In this document: in pieces, positions 29,046 to 41,700 of the stretch
How the letters are laid out: each line of letters begins with the position of its first letter
Numbering within the stretch: the first letter of the stretch is position 1
Source of the DNA: Harmothoe impar
Taxonomy: Eukaryota > Annelida > Polychaeta > Phyllodocida > Polynoidae
Reading direction: 5' to 3'
Assembly: GCA_947462335.1 (NCBI GenBank)
Contig: OX381708.1
Coordinates: 2,108,001-2,172,000, forward strand
Length of the DNA stretch: 64,000 bases
Translations under genes and position numbers: made by a program
The notes under the pieces: generated by a model
Database searches by the model: none
What the model saw: the letters and a program-made list of their open reading frames with translations, nothing else
Told to the model about the DNA's origin: nothing

Positions 29046-29846
29046 TAATACACAGGAATTCATGCCTAGAACAATTGATAAAACAACTTGACCCTGAGAA
29101 TGATGACAACATAATAGTTTCTTTAATATTTGAGGCTCAGTCTTTGAGGTTTGAGTGCCTGTTTACAGGGTATTAATTTTGATGATAAAACAATGATGAA
29201 ACCGTATTTACTTTGGCTTTTTTAAAGTCCAACTATTTCCTACCAAAGAGTTTCAGTGACTTATACATGTGAGCATCCTAGTGACTAAATGGTTTGACTC
29301 AATAGATGATTACAACTTGCTACAATCAATTAGGGCTACATTTGGTAGAATTAGTGGTTAAGAAAACATCTACCTGTCCGTCATCAGTCATCACATGAGG
29401 GCTAGAATGCAGGGCTCCAGTACAAATACAGGTTATGTGTTAACAATATATGCATATGCAGTGGTGGCCAAAACTGTCTTAATCTTCTTTGGGGTTCAAA
29501 CTCAGGACCTTACAACTTCAAAGCAGACGCTCTACCAATGAGCTATGAAGGCTGCACTGAGAATCATAGCCCACCACGGTATCAGGAGAAGTTGGCCCCA
29601 AGGAGAAAACGGCCCCAGTGAAGTCGATCCCAGAGTGAAGTCGACCCCTTGGAGAAGACGGCAACTAGTCAGTTGATACTTAAACCCCCATTTGGAATAC
29701 ATAAGGTGCAGGCCACTCCCCTTTAGAAATGAGATGAGATGAGAATGCATAAGCGGTTGTCATCCATTGATTATGATTGTATCATTAAACTGAAATGAAA
29801 CTCCATATCTGTGTGTAGTGGTTAGCGATTTCTAAATTGCCAATAG
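29046..29846. other. Intergenic with tRNA-like SINE head at 29484-29551
   Basis: No gene seen. On the minus strand TAGCTCATTGGTAGAGC (A box) and GAGTTTGAACCCC (B box) form a tRNA-like unit whose anticodon stem does not pair, so it is a SINE head or tRNA relic. To its right is a short repeat of GAAGTCGAyCCC (about 29616-29660). Confidence 0.5.
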
Positions 29847-30143
29847 GGCCAAATAAAAAAAAAAGTGTGTTTCAGGTTACCCGACCCTACCTAGCAAAAC
29901 AGGGCCGACCCTAGAAATTGTTATGCAATTTTGAAAAAATATTGATATTTTAGGTCATTTTGGGGCTGATAGTCTGAGAGTTGAGGTGGTCGTCGGTGAG
30001 TGTGCATTGAAGTTCGTGAGTCAAATTCTGGGTACTTTTCAGACCAAAGTGAAAAAAAAAAGTGAAAAAAAAAAAAATCTGACCTACCTACCCTAGATTT
30101 TCAGACCATGTAACCTGAAACACACCTTTTATTTTTTTTGGCC
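29847..30143. mobile_element. Harbinger-type MITE, copy d
   Basis: GGCCAAATAAA...GTGTGTTTCAGGTTAC at the left and GTAACCTGAAACACACC...TTTGGCC at the right. Perfect TAG duplication (29844-29846 and 30144-30146). Confidence 0.9.
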
Positions 30144-30333
30144 TAGTCAATTTAATAACCAGGCTTTTCCTCATCGTTGTATCCTTGTCTTGTCCCCCAT
30201 TTTTCTCCTGGAGAACCCTTAATTGATTAGTTCTTTTTATTTTGGCATAGGCTCTAAATGCTGTGGCACTTTCAATATGGTGGCAAATCTCTTCATGCAG
30301 TCAGACCTGCTCTCTGTCATGTTTGCCTTCTGA

Positions 30334-30631
30334 GGCCAAAAAAAAAGGTGTGTTTCAGGTTACCCGACCCTACCTAGCAAAACAGGGCCGACACTAGAAA
30401 TTTTTATCCAATTAAAAAGAAAAAAAAAGTATATTTTACCTAATTTTGGGGCTATTTCAGAGTCAATTGGATGGTCCAGGAGTCGACGCCATTGTCGTTG
30501 AGTCAGCGCTGAAGATTGCTAGTCAGTTTTGGGGTACTTTTCAGGCCAAAGTAAAAAAAAATAAAAAAATCCGACCTACCCTACCTAGATTTTCAGACAA
30601 CGTAACCTGAAACACACCTTTTTTTTTGGCC
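30334..30631. mobile_element. Harbinger-type MITE, copy e
   Basis: Same termini as copy d, perfect TGA duplication (30331-30333 and 30632-30634). Copies d and e are close relatives only 190 bp apart. Confidence 0.9.
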
Positions 30632-30974
30632 TGAGTGGAATCGCACAGGCAACTGGTTTCTTCCCACAGCTCACACAGTGTTGTCTCCCGGGTCTTGTCC
30701 TCCCAATATTAGTCGTTATTCTTCTAAGTGTCCAGGAATTTGTTCGGGTCCTGCTCCACCATTTGCATAGAGGCTGAGGGTTGATGAAGTGAAATGATAA
30801 TATTAAATTTCTTCTATAGCAAGGCATATTTAAAGAATAAATCTTTTAATTAATTTTTTTGTACACCATGTTGGGCCTAAAAAATAATGTTATGGTATTA
30901 GTGTTGAATGGTATGCAATGCAGTTTCTCTAGGCCTATTTCTTATATTAATAAAATTTGAAGTGACCCGGGAAA

Positions 30975-31325
30975 AAAATGTGGGCCTTTTCACGGCAAAC
31001 TATGTCCACTTTTTATGGCAAACTATGCATGGCCCCTTTTCACGGCAAACCAAGGCTGCTTTTCTAATTTTGTGGCGAATTATGGCTGCTTTTCAAGGCT
31101 ATCTGCGGCTCATTTTCAAGCCAAACAATAGCTCCTTTTCACACACCTAACAATCAATCCTTTTCATGGCAAACTATGGCTCTTTTTCACGGTAAACTAT
31201 GGCTACTTTTCATGGCAAACAATGGCTACTTTTCACGGCAAACTATGTCTCCTTTTGGCGGAAAACAATGGCTCTCTTTCACGGCAAACTATGGGTCCTT
31301 TTCACGGCTAACTATGGCTGCTTAT
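30975..31325. repeat. Degenerate tandem repeat, about 24-bp unit
   Basis: Units of TTTTCACGGCAAACTATGGC with substitutions, about 14 copies. One unit in inverse orientation is found at about 33170-33195, within the inverted partner described below. Confidence 0.8.
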
Positions 31326-32079
31326 CACGTCAAAATGATACAACAAAATCAAAACAACAGGCACTGTCAAAGAAGTGACGTCATTGCTAGGTGACATTGT
31401 TACATCGCTAGGTAACGTAGCAACGTTGCTTGGTGACATTGCTGCGTCTGTGACGTCATTGCTAGGTGACGTCACTGATTTGCACTCTTCATCCAGAGGC
31501 TTAGTCGAGTTGCATTCTTCAAACAACTCATGTATTTGAATGTGCTAGGAGAGTGTGAAAATAAGCATAATGTCGGCCATTTTGTCCCTTCCCCAAGATT
31601 TTACAGCATTGTGTAGACACCTGTCTTGATTGATCATTACAGATCTATTTATTTTTCAATTGATCTTTATGTAAGTGTTTGATCTTCACAATCGCTGATA
31701 ATCTGCCATCATCTTCAAGATTACTATTAGTGAACATCTTGGGAAAATGCAATTTGAACTTGCCATTTGAATGCTGCAAATCATCCATGAATTTCGACCA
31801 CTGCATAAAGTGATTGGCAAAGCCTAGCCTGAAGCCACTTCGTGGCTTCAGTTGGCTTCAGGCCTAGGCTCACTTTGCTTGGGCTCAATTTAAAACATAT
31901 TAGGAAAAAGGAAATAGAATAAATCAAAATATGAGAAAATATGCCACGGAATATATTAAAATATGAGAAAAAAAGAAAAGTGTATTCAAATACCTGTGCA
32001 TAGGTTCAGTGGTGCTTCTCTTCTGCCCTCAATGCCATCCTCTGCTATAGTCCCGTAACAGACAGTGGAAAACGTGACA

Positions 32080-32152
32080 GCCCCACGGGGGGTCTAACCC
32101 TGGCCCCTCCGCTCCGGAGTTGAGAATGCTACTGCTACACCACATGGCTAGC
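32080..32152 (-). other. tRNA-like unit (SINE head)
   Basis: On the minus strand CATGTGGTGTAGCAGTAGC (A box) and GGGTTAGACCCC (B box) with reasonable spacing. The unconventional anticodon region points to a SINE rather than a tRNA gene. Confidence 0.4.
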
Positions 32153-32384
32153 TGCTTTTCCACTGCTCTGCTACGGTACTTGAGCTACCACAGGTGGGCA
32201 ATGCGCTCTCCACGCACGCACGGGCTGCGCCGAGCGATACGTGCCAGCTACAGTCCCGACACCCATCCATCAAGTTTCTCTCCCTGTCATGCTCTTGTTA
32301 GTTTATCTCGTTGTCAGAATCCAATATATGAGCTGCTCCAGCTTCATTCCTTTTCTCTTGTTCGGAGAAAGAAGCATCTTCTCC

Positions 32385-32673
32385 TCACAGTATGGCCAGC
32401 TCCTTCTGTTCCCCCTTATTTAGAATATGGTATATTTTTTCCCTCAGATCAAGTTCTTGTTGAGTTCGTGAGGGCATGGGGGCAACCACCGCTTCCTCCA
32501 ATCCCATGACGGTATTCTCCACATTGCTATCAACTGGTTTGACCTTTGTCTTTCCCCCACGTTTCACCCCAAGGTGGTAATGGCTGGTAGCCATCCTCCG
32601 GTTCTGCTTTACAGTTCTTTCCTCTTGGCGCTGTGTGGTCTTTCCCACAAGCGTAGCACCAAGCTGACGCCAT
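32385..32673 (-). pseudogene. Zinc-knuckle gag-like relic
   Basis: From ATG 32673 the minus strand encodes MASAWCYACGKDHTAPRGKN followed by CK: a CxxC-xxx-H-x7-C zinc-finger pattern with the H-xAPRGxxC string that recurs in ORF1/gag proteins of animal retroelements. That frame stops at 32530. An adjoining frame continues with a hydrophilic helix (TQQELDLREKIYHILNKGEQ) to 32385, so one indel separates the halves. No pol gene follows. The sequence 32750-33040 upstream contains TATATAAGGGGGCG and could be part of an LTR, but no LTR pair was identified. Confidence 0.4.
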
Positions 32674-33195
32674 CTCCACTAGTAGTGAGTCCTGTGCGTC
32701 GTAATTTATAGAATCCTAATAGATTTATAGGAATCCTAATGAATGAATTTAATTCAAATAATTCTGACAGTTGGAGAGCGCCGGCCTATACATATAGAGC
32801 CACTGAGGAAGCGTCCTCTCTGCGCGAATTTTGAAATCCAACTGTGGTTGACGCTGCGGCGTCCTTAGCGACCACCCACCTGCCACCATGTGGGTGGAAT
32901 GCACACTACCACGACCCCTGCGCCAGAGTGTCCTATATAAGGGGGCGTGGTCACCTTCACTATACAATATACATATATAACCGCCAAGGCTCTTATATAA
33001 ACAGTTTAATACAACTGGACTATACTTCTGGATGGAGAGTGGCACAATTAGTAATGTCACTGCCTTAGCGATGTGGCTACATCACCTAGCAATATCGCCA
33101 CTTCACCTAGCAGTGACGTCAGTCCCTGCAGAGTCTTAACTTGTTTTGATCTTGTTGCCGTTTGAGGCACGATTTGCCGTGAACATGGGCCACAA

Positions 33196-34309
33196 TGTGC
33201 ATTGAGCAGGTGAGGGATGTTTCACATTTTTTCTTCGTTGCAGCCCTCACCAACTTTATTGTAGGAATGAAAGGGTTTTTGGTACATCCATCAATGGATC
33301 TGTCGACCAAATTGACTTCCACCAAATCGTGCACTGATGGAAATGCACGAACGGCAGTGGAATCAGCCCTTAAGATGATACACTAAGTTTAGCCGTAATT
33401 GTGCCAATGCTTTTGATAATGGTGAAGAAACAATAAAAGTTAATGATAACCATTGTCATTTACCTCATTCATGAAATTCATGGATTATTAAGGGCATTAA
33501 ATATATATATCTATATATATTATATAAGGTCTTATTAATGGTCGTGTGTATGCCATTAACGTGTATGTATAGATTTGGTGCTGGCCTTTTCACTAAAAAC
33601 AGATGCTCCTGCTTTTGTTAAAAATTAACCACTGACTTTGAGTAAACGTTTTGAAGTAGCATTAATATTTAGTTTATTGTTTAGACAGTAATCTATATAA
33701 AGTGGTAATGAAAACCAGTTCATTTCAGGGGCTGTCTCCAAAAGTAAATTTTAAAAATCAGTAGTTATTGTATAAATATGTACTGCATATAGATGGTACA
33801 ATGACAGGTGTGTGCAGTACAGACACATGTGCTGTACAACATGGGAGTTAGTAACGACATGCTGTAATTGTACACCGCATTGTCTCCATCCAGGTACTCA
33901 GCACGTGTAGGAGGGGGGAGACCCCTAAAATACACACACTGATATAGGATTTTCTTTAAATTAAAAGGGGACATTGGGACCAAGTGACAAATGACAGGAT
34001 GGATTCAGAGGTACATGAGTATTCCTTTAAGTTGACAAGGGACATAAAGGCATGGTGACAATGACAGGGGGAATAACAAGAGTCATAAGGCAATGGGCAT
34101 TTTCTGAAATCATCAGAGACCATGGGTACCTCTCATCTAGACCACTTCCCCTGTACAGGTGCTCAAGGTCAACACATTTGGAGGATACCAGCAAGCTATG
34201 CCTGTTGGCAACAAGCAGTGGGATTCAGTATACACAAGTGGACATCAGAATTCTGCAACTGTCCAGAACTGGAACTATCGTCAATAAATCATACATGAAA
34301 TCAAGTTGA
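33196..34309. other. Intergenic, no gene recognised
   Basis: AT-rich; a TATA-rich microsatellite at about 33500-33527. The plus-strand ORFs at 33195 and 34052 show no domain, splice or codon support. Confidence 0.5.
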
Positions 34310-34810
34310 TGCCTCTCCCTTCCTCTACCTGCTCACCCCTCTGCCTTCCCCTCTCTCTGCTTTCCCTCTGTCTACTCCCTCCTCTGCCTGCCTGCCCCTC
34401 TGTCTATCCCTGCCTCTGCCTGCCTGCCCCTCTGTCTATCCCTCCCTCTGCCTGCCTGGCCCTCTGTCTACCCCTGCCTCTGCCTGCCTGCCCCTCTGTC
34501 TATCCCTCCCTCTTCCTGCCTGCCCCTCTGTCTGCCTGCCCCTCTGTCTATCCCTGCCTCTGCCTGCCTGCCCCTCTGTCTACCCCTCCCTCTGCCTGCC
34601 TGCCCCTCTGTCTACCCCCTCCCTCTGCCTGCCTGCCCCTCTGTCTACCCCTCCCTCTGCCTGCCTGCCCCTCTGTCTACCCCTCCCTCTGTCTGCCTGC
34701 CCCTCTGCCTACCCCTCCCTCTGCCTACCTACCTCCCTGTTTACCAACTTCTCTTCATCTACCTATCTATATCTGTACCTTTCTCTTTGCCTCCCTCTCC
34801 CCTTGTCTTT
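34310..34810. repeat. Pyrimidine-rich minisatellite
   Basis: Units of about 30-33 bp, core CTGCCTGCCCCTCTGTCTA plus CCCCTCCCT, about 13 copies. The 186-codon ORF of Leu/Pro/Cys repeats here is a translation of the array. Confidence 0.9.
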
Positions 34811-35511
34811 CTCTCCATAACACGGGGAACAGTGGGGGTAGGACAGGGGGACATGGCCACTGCTAGCTGCAGAATTTAGGACATGTAATGGTACCCGATG
34901 AACGGGACGATTAACCTCAGGCAACATCATGAAGGCAATGCAGTCTCCGGGAGTGTCTTCTGAGAGGATGCATTGGGATCTGCTCCAGAACTGAGAATAC
35001 ACCAATGTTAAAAACATGCCAGCATGCCTTGGCACATGCTCTTTGGTTTGTACTTTGGACTGGATTATTAATTTGTTCCTCGTAGTAAGGATAGGTGGAA
35101 CTTTTATCCAGAAGTCACTTAATGATTTCTCCAAACCACGTTGAAAGCCTGCATTATGCTCTCATACAATTACGACTACTATCATTATACTTTTAATAAT
35201 GGAATTGCCTAATAGAAATATGATAAAAAGGAAAAAAAAAATTCCTAATGAAGTTATTTGCAAAGATATTCAACATATTGTAGTTCAGTGAATACACCTA
35301 TATCATAATTTTTACAGCATGTAGCAATTGAGGAATACATCCCAGGAACTCTGATGGCTAGAGCCTTTCTGATGCAGACAAGACGTCTGAATGTTAGTCT
35401 CTGACTGCCTCAATCTTCAAGGACAGGCTTAGTGCTAGACTAGAAGCATTGGTTCAACATGGCAGTGTCTGTCCAGAGACCTCCATGCACCCTGCTGCCA
35501 CCAAGTGGCCT
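34811..35511. other. Intergenic, no gene recognised
   Basis: AT-rich, upstream of the foldback element and GPCR promoter. No coding signal. Confidence 0.5.
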
Positions 35512-35675
35512 CACAGCCAAAAATAATTATCTCATTTCAAGAAAAAATGTTTATCTAACTTGTCTGGCAGACAAATCACTTGTTTTAAGAAAATAATATT
35601 TACTTAAAACAAGTGATTTGTCTGCTAGACGGTTTTAAGATTTTCTTGAAATGAGATAATTATTTTTGGCTGTGC
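35512..35675. mobile_element. Foldback MITE 5' of the GPCR gene
   Basis: CACAGCCAAAAATAATTATC...CATTTCAAGAAAA on the left is the reverse complement of the right end, and the inner AGACAAATCACTTGTTTTAAG arms also pair, leaving only a short loop. It ends about 115 bp before the start codon of the GPCR. Confidence 0.85.
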
Positions 35676-35735
35676 TGTGACAGAGCTGGCCACACCCACG
35701 GCATTGTTCCTTTGTGACTCAGCCTTCAGCCGTTG

Positions 35736-35744
35736 ATATATAAC
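35736..35744 (+). promoter_or_regulatory. Candidate TATA box of the GPCR gene
   Basis: ATATATAAC at 35736-35744, about 50 nt upstream of the start codon at 35791, a spacing that allows a short 5' leader. Confidence 0.4.
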
Positions 35745-35790
35745 ATGTAAGGTCAGCTGGGTGTGGTCAGTGCGCTGCTGGTACCACACC

Positions 35791-38700
35791 ATGCCTCTCA
35801 CCATGGACACCCCGCGCCTCAACACTCAAGGCCTCAGGTAGGTTGGGCACTCTGTTCTAAGGCCTACAAAAAAAAGTTGTGTTCCGGTATCCTGACCGAC
35901 CTTCCGTTTCTGGGACTGATCCTAGTTATTTTGGGGCATTTTTTTTTGTCATTTTTGGGATATTTTTGGTGTTTTTACAACTAAAATTCACCTTTTTACA
36001 AAAAAAAAAGTAAAAAAAAAAAAAAATCAGACCTACCAACCCTCTTTTTTTTGGGCCATGTTACCAGAACACAACAATTTTTAGGCCTTATCTAACACCA
36101 TGGACACCCTCAGGTAGATTAAGGACACTTTGTTCTAATCTAACACCATGCACACCCTCAGGTAGATTAAGGGCACTTTGTTCTAATCTAACACTATGGA
36201 CACCCCTCAGGTAAGTTAAGGGCACTTTGTTCTAATCTAACACCATGCACACCCTCAGGTAGATTAAGGGCACTTTGTTCTAATCTAACACCATGCACAC
36301 CCTCAGGTAGATTAAGGGCACTTTGTTCTAATCTAACACCATGCACACCCCTCCAGTAGATTAAGGGCACTTTGTTCTAATCTAACACCATGCACACCCT
36401 CAGGTAGATTAAGGGCACTTTGTTCTAATCTAACACCATGCACACCCTCAGGTAGATTGAGGGCACTTTGTTCTAATCTAACACTATGGACACCCCTCAG
36501 GTAGATAAAGGCCACTTTGTTCTAATCTAACACCATGGACACCCTTAGGTAGATTAAGGCCACTTTGTTCTAATCTAACACCATGGACACCCCTCAGGTA
36601 GATAAAGGCCACTTTGTTCTAATCTAACACCATGCACACCCTCAGGTAGATTAAGGGCACTTTGTTCTAATCTAACACCATGGACACCCCTTAGGTAGAA
36701 CCCAGTGGGCACAAGACATTGAATCAACATTGATAACTGGTTGTCAATATTGATTCAACATTGATTAAATGTTGATTCAATGTTGAACTGAATTCTGTGC
36801 CCACTGGGAAAAAGGGCACTTTGTTCTAATCTAACACCATGCACACCCCTCAGGTAGATTAAGGGCACTTTGTACTCATAATAGCTCTAGTCTACACAAA
36901 GCATGGTTTAGATTCTTATTATTCCTACCCCTACCTCTGCCTGCTTCTTAAGCCTTTATAGAGAAGGTGGGGGTTATAATTTGTCTTTAAGTAGGTAGAG
37001 CATTTTCCGGAAATAGTAAGATTTCATAATATATCTCACAGAATAATCGGGAAATCAAGTAGAATTCAGATCCACAAACATAATGCCCCTATCATTGATG
37101 CATTAATTTCTATGATTTTCTAAAGTAAAATGTTGCCAGAATGCACCTGGCACTTTCTGCCACCCTACCCCCACCGCTGTCTACCACTGCTCTGGCTCTA
37201 CCGGGGTGTTTTAGCTACACAGGGCTGCACCTTGCCTACTGTGTCCTTTAGAAAAATTGCTTTCATTTAGGTGTCATTTCCTTGATTATGAAGCTGTTTT
37301 CGGAATTTGATTCTATAAGCCCCTCACTCAGAACATGATTTCAATTTCCAAATGAAAGCATCAGATTTCCCATGAAAACTATAGCAAACGGGCGCTTTAC
37401 AGGGGTTATATGCATGCCCAAGGAAAATCCCTTTCGCCAATTTTCGCCAGCATATTTTTGCAACAAACCAAAAAAATATTACTGACAGATCTATATTCTC
37501 CCCAGTAAAGGGGGTTTTGGGTGCTTGACTATATAAGTTGCCTGTACAAAGTATGTAACTTAGTAACATGTGGTTTTTATAGTAATTATTTTCACAGAAA
37601 GTCAAACAAGGTACCTGCATCGTCAGGAGGCTCAATATGTATTAGAGCAAATTAAATTTCACATGATTCACACACTTTCCTGGGAAGGTAGCACCAATGC
37701 CTGTTCTATGAAAACTGTTCCAATCTTCTTAGTGGCACTGACATTGTATTTATTTTACCAATTAATATCTCATTATTGTTAATGGGAAATCTAGAAATAA
37801 AACAGGATGTGAAAGACCTGGCCTTTCCCTGTCTTGTTATATGACATCTGTAATGATACAGTGCTATATTGCAGAGGAAATCATTATTTCAGTATGGGTA
37901 TTAAGCATTGTGACACATACAGGCCCGGGATCTGATACCTACCTACTTTAAGACCAAAATCAAGCTGCCTACTACAAACTGTCTTTTTTTGTGCAGATCT
38001 GCCGTGATTCTCCTGGTGTTCGCCATGACCACAGCCATGACTACAACAGAGCAAGGTAAGACTTATAAAGATTAGGATCAAAGAGGGAATTCCTTACTTC
38101 ATTTAATCAGCCTGTCTCCTATCAGGCCATGTTAAGGTTACAACTGCCACATTATCGCCCCCAGGCCAGGTAATGAGTTGTAGGCTAGGCTAGGCTAGGC
38201 CTCCCTGTTGCTACCGTAAAACCTAGCGTATAAGCCTAACTCGTGTATAAGCCGCACCCTGAGCCTGGGCCGATCCTATAAGCCGCACCTCCAATCGGAT
38301 TCGCGTACTAGCCGAAAGTTTTACGGTATACCCCAGGCAAGGTTTGCAATGACATGAATATATACGTGTGTATACTATCAGAAAGAGGATTCAAGTTCTA
38401 CAGACCCAGCACAGTTTTTCATGTGACAAATCAGTATCAATGTGTGAAAGTAAAGTTAACATGGATATTGTAATGGTCGCGGAAAAATCATCTGGAGAAA
38501 GCGGGACTCGAACTCACGACCCTCAGATCACGTAACCTTCTGCTCTACCAACTGAGCTACTTCCCTGTCTGACAATCTGACCGCGCCGTACGTTACTGGA
38601 TCGGTATGGTAGAGGGGAGGCGGATTACCCGAGTGATATTAAGGGGCTTATCTCCAAGGCACGGGGAATCCGACCCCTACAATATGTTGGATCTCCAGTT

Positions 38701-41700
38701 CATAGGCTAGACCTATAATATAAACAGATAGTCATAGAGTTAAGCGACCCTACTCAAACCTTACCTCCAGTGACGTAGGAAACATAGGTAATAAATAGTC
38801 CATAGTTATACAATGTATACAATGTATAGCCTACTCCTTCCCAGTGAACATTCATACAATATTGGTGAAGGTTCGAAGAAGGTTAAGAATAGAACATTCA
38901 TATTAAATATTTACTAATATCAAAAACGTGATACAAAGAGAATAAAGGTTCATATTGAACTTTGTAGCATTTATTTATATTATGAATAATTCATCTCCTT
39001 CACACCAGGTGGTAGGGTGGTTCACAAGAAGACTTTCTATAGGGGCTCTAACTGTAATCATAATTCTCAATTATTTTATACATTCAACCATCCCTATTCT
39101 AATATAAAGCTACTCTTAACAAACATATGTCTGTTCAATTGAGAACATATTTAAAGAAGTAGATAGAAAGATACAAATACCTAATATCTGGGAATAGAAT
39201 TTATAAATAGCCATAATGCTATATATGTTTCATTGTATCAGTTAAAGGGTAATATCTACTTATGGTCTGTAATAATATAGTGTCTAGAAGTGTTTCCTGT
39301 GCTAAGGATAACTAAAGAGTTTGCTTTATGGGTTAAACATCTGGCCAAACTGTAATTGAGGGAGAGAGAGAATTGATGTTTAAATATGAGTAGACAAAAT
39401 GTTTGAAAAGAACTTTCATGTGAAAGTCATATTTTGTAATGTTTCAATACTGTTTGAAAAACGTTTGAACACTAAAAAACGTCATAGATTACGTTCATAA
39501 ATGTTCAAAACAATTCAATTGTTCACTGGGTTGTGTGAGATCCCAGGTTGAATGATCCATGAAAAACTTTGGATCGAAGTCACCAAGCAGAATGACCCAT
39601 CTCACAGAACAAATTCTGCCAAGCTAGTTAACTTACACCCTGACTGTTTACAATTTATGTTATCTATTAGGAGAAAATGTGGCATTGAAGACAACTGTAG
39701 GAACAACAAGTGATATGGCAATTGCAACAACCGATGAAGAGTTGGTCACCTTTCATCCGGATGATATCCTGAATGATCCAATGTTCAAGAAGTTTAATGT
39801 TATTTTCCCGCAGAATGAAACAATACTGGTAAGTACCTTATATGTGTATGTCCATTGATGCACAGCGCACTGTGGTAATGTAGACTGTTGTAATAAAGAC
39901 TCCCTACCACAGATCGATTGATTGTTAGTTAGTTTAACGTCCGGAGGGCAAGTTGCATTTTGCACCACACAGATGGAATTACCCCCTACTACAGTCTTAC
40001 CAAGTCTTATTCGTTTTTTATATCTTCTACCAGTACACACAGTAGTATGGGTGGCCGTTTATTTACTCTTAAACATATATTGCAAAAAAAAAAAAAAAAA
40101 AAAAAGCTATTTCGGTGTCAAATCGATAAAATACTGATCTTAACATCTCCAATTATCTTCTCAATTATTTTTTCTGGTCGGCCTATGTGACCGTAGTGCT
40201 CTCTAATTAAAAAAAAAATTGCCATGACAGTTTCCTGTTTTTCACTAAAATATCTTAGTTTTTGTGAAATCCTTCGTACAAGGATTACTTTCTTCAGGAC
40301 AAAAATAATCAACATCATTGCTTTTCTCACCAAACCTACACCGTGAAAAAATTCAGTTGAAATTACGGCGAATTAATGTTAGATATTATGATGCATCACC
40401 GTAATTGTGATTTATGGTGAGACACTGTAAAACTCATTACTTTTACATTGAACATCTGTAAACCAGTATAGTGAAACAACGTATTTTCATTGACGGAGAA
40501 TCCCACCAGGTGGCAGCTTGAGTCGATAGGGAGAATCTCGAAGATATAAAAATGCCAATATATGGTTTCTTTGTACAAACATGGCAACAATGGTCAATCA
40601 AAGTCAGGGGAACTTCCTAGAGGCAACCTTGGTCAGTTCCTACCACAGTTTTTAACAAGACATCAGCTTGGCGAATGGAATGGCTATACAGGGTATCATG
40701 GGAAGGTGTGCAACTAGAAGTCCACGGTCAAGTATGGACGTGACAAAGACGTGGACTAGTGTGAAAAATATGCACTAGATGGTGTTACTGCATACCCTAG
40801 TGACTGCCGTGCACACTAGTGGTGTAGAGTCTATTTGTCACGTCCATACTTGACCATGGACTTCTAGTTGCACACCTCCCCATGATACCCCGTATAGCCA
40901 TTCCATTTGCCAAGCTGATGTCTTATTAAAACCTGTGGTTCCTACCGATGTGGCTAGGTACCAAGGGTGTCTAAAGGGAGTTTGTCCTGAGATGAACGGC
41001 GGTAAGGTGCGACAGGCAAGTATCACCATCTCCCATGCAGCGACCAAACCACACTTAATTGGATAACCGGTGCAGCAACCCGACACTCCAGGTGCTTCCA
41101 CGGGACCAGTGGCTCCTCTACAGGGGCAGGTCTGCTGCACCTTATTAGCACAATAGCTTATGCTTGAAGAAGAATATTTCAGGGGGATATCTTCTTCTTC
41201 ATGCAAAGACAGGGACTCCCCTGGTCCCCCAGATAGAAAGCTAACCCTATGCCTAGCCCTAACTGTAATCAGAAAGAACTAAGCTAACCCTAACGGGGGC
41301 GTGGCAAGCAGTTTCAATCAAGGGGGGACTGGGGGGTATTTTGACCCTTTTTGACCCCTTTTTGCTTGACATTTTTGGTTTGACCTTTTTTGAGGTTGGT
41401 CAAAAGTGGGGGGGACATGTCCCCCCCGGTTACCACGCCCCTGCCTAACCCCTACCCTAACCACTGGGCAGGTATCCGGTGTAGTTGGTTTCTTAATAAA
41501 GCATCCCCTGGGGGACTGGGGGATGATCAAGCATGATGGTTTCTTACTAAGCATCCCCTGTATGTGATTTGAAGCATAAGATATGGCCAAAAATCTTATG
41601 CTTGAAGAATAAGATATTGTGCTAATATGGTGCACCTGCTGGGAAAGGGGGTGGTAGAAGGGGGTCAGAATTTCACCCCATCACCTGTAATCCTGAGCCC

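Larger units (their letters stand above)
31326..33195. mobile_element. Inverted-repeat-bounded segment around a gag-like relic
   Basis: 31326-31470 (AAAATCAAAACAA, GTGACGTCATTGCTAGGTGAC and variants) is inversely repeated at 33050-33190 (GTCACCTAGCAGTGACGTC sense reversed, TTGTTTTGATCTTGTTG). The partners are imperfect. The enclosed 1.6 kb contains a tRNA-like unit and a zinc-knuckle ORF. This could be one old element with long inverted ends, or two copies of a repeat in opposite orientation. Confidence 0.35.

Noticed and set aside
34306..34866. 186-codon Leu/Pro/Cys ORF
   Set aside because: Translation of the pyrimidine-rich minisatellite at 34310-34810.
38494..38568. Functional tRNA gene
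   Set aside because: Promoter boxes are good but the anticodon stem does not pair; better read as a SINE or pseudogene. The same applies to 29484-29551 and 16913-16980.
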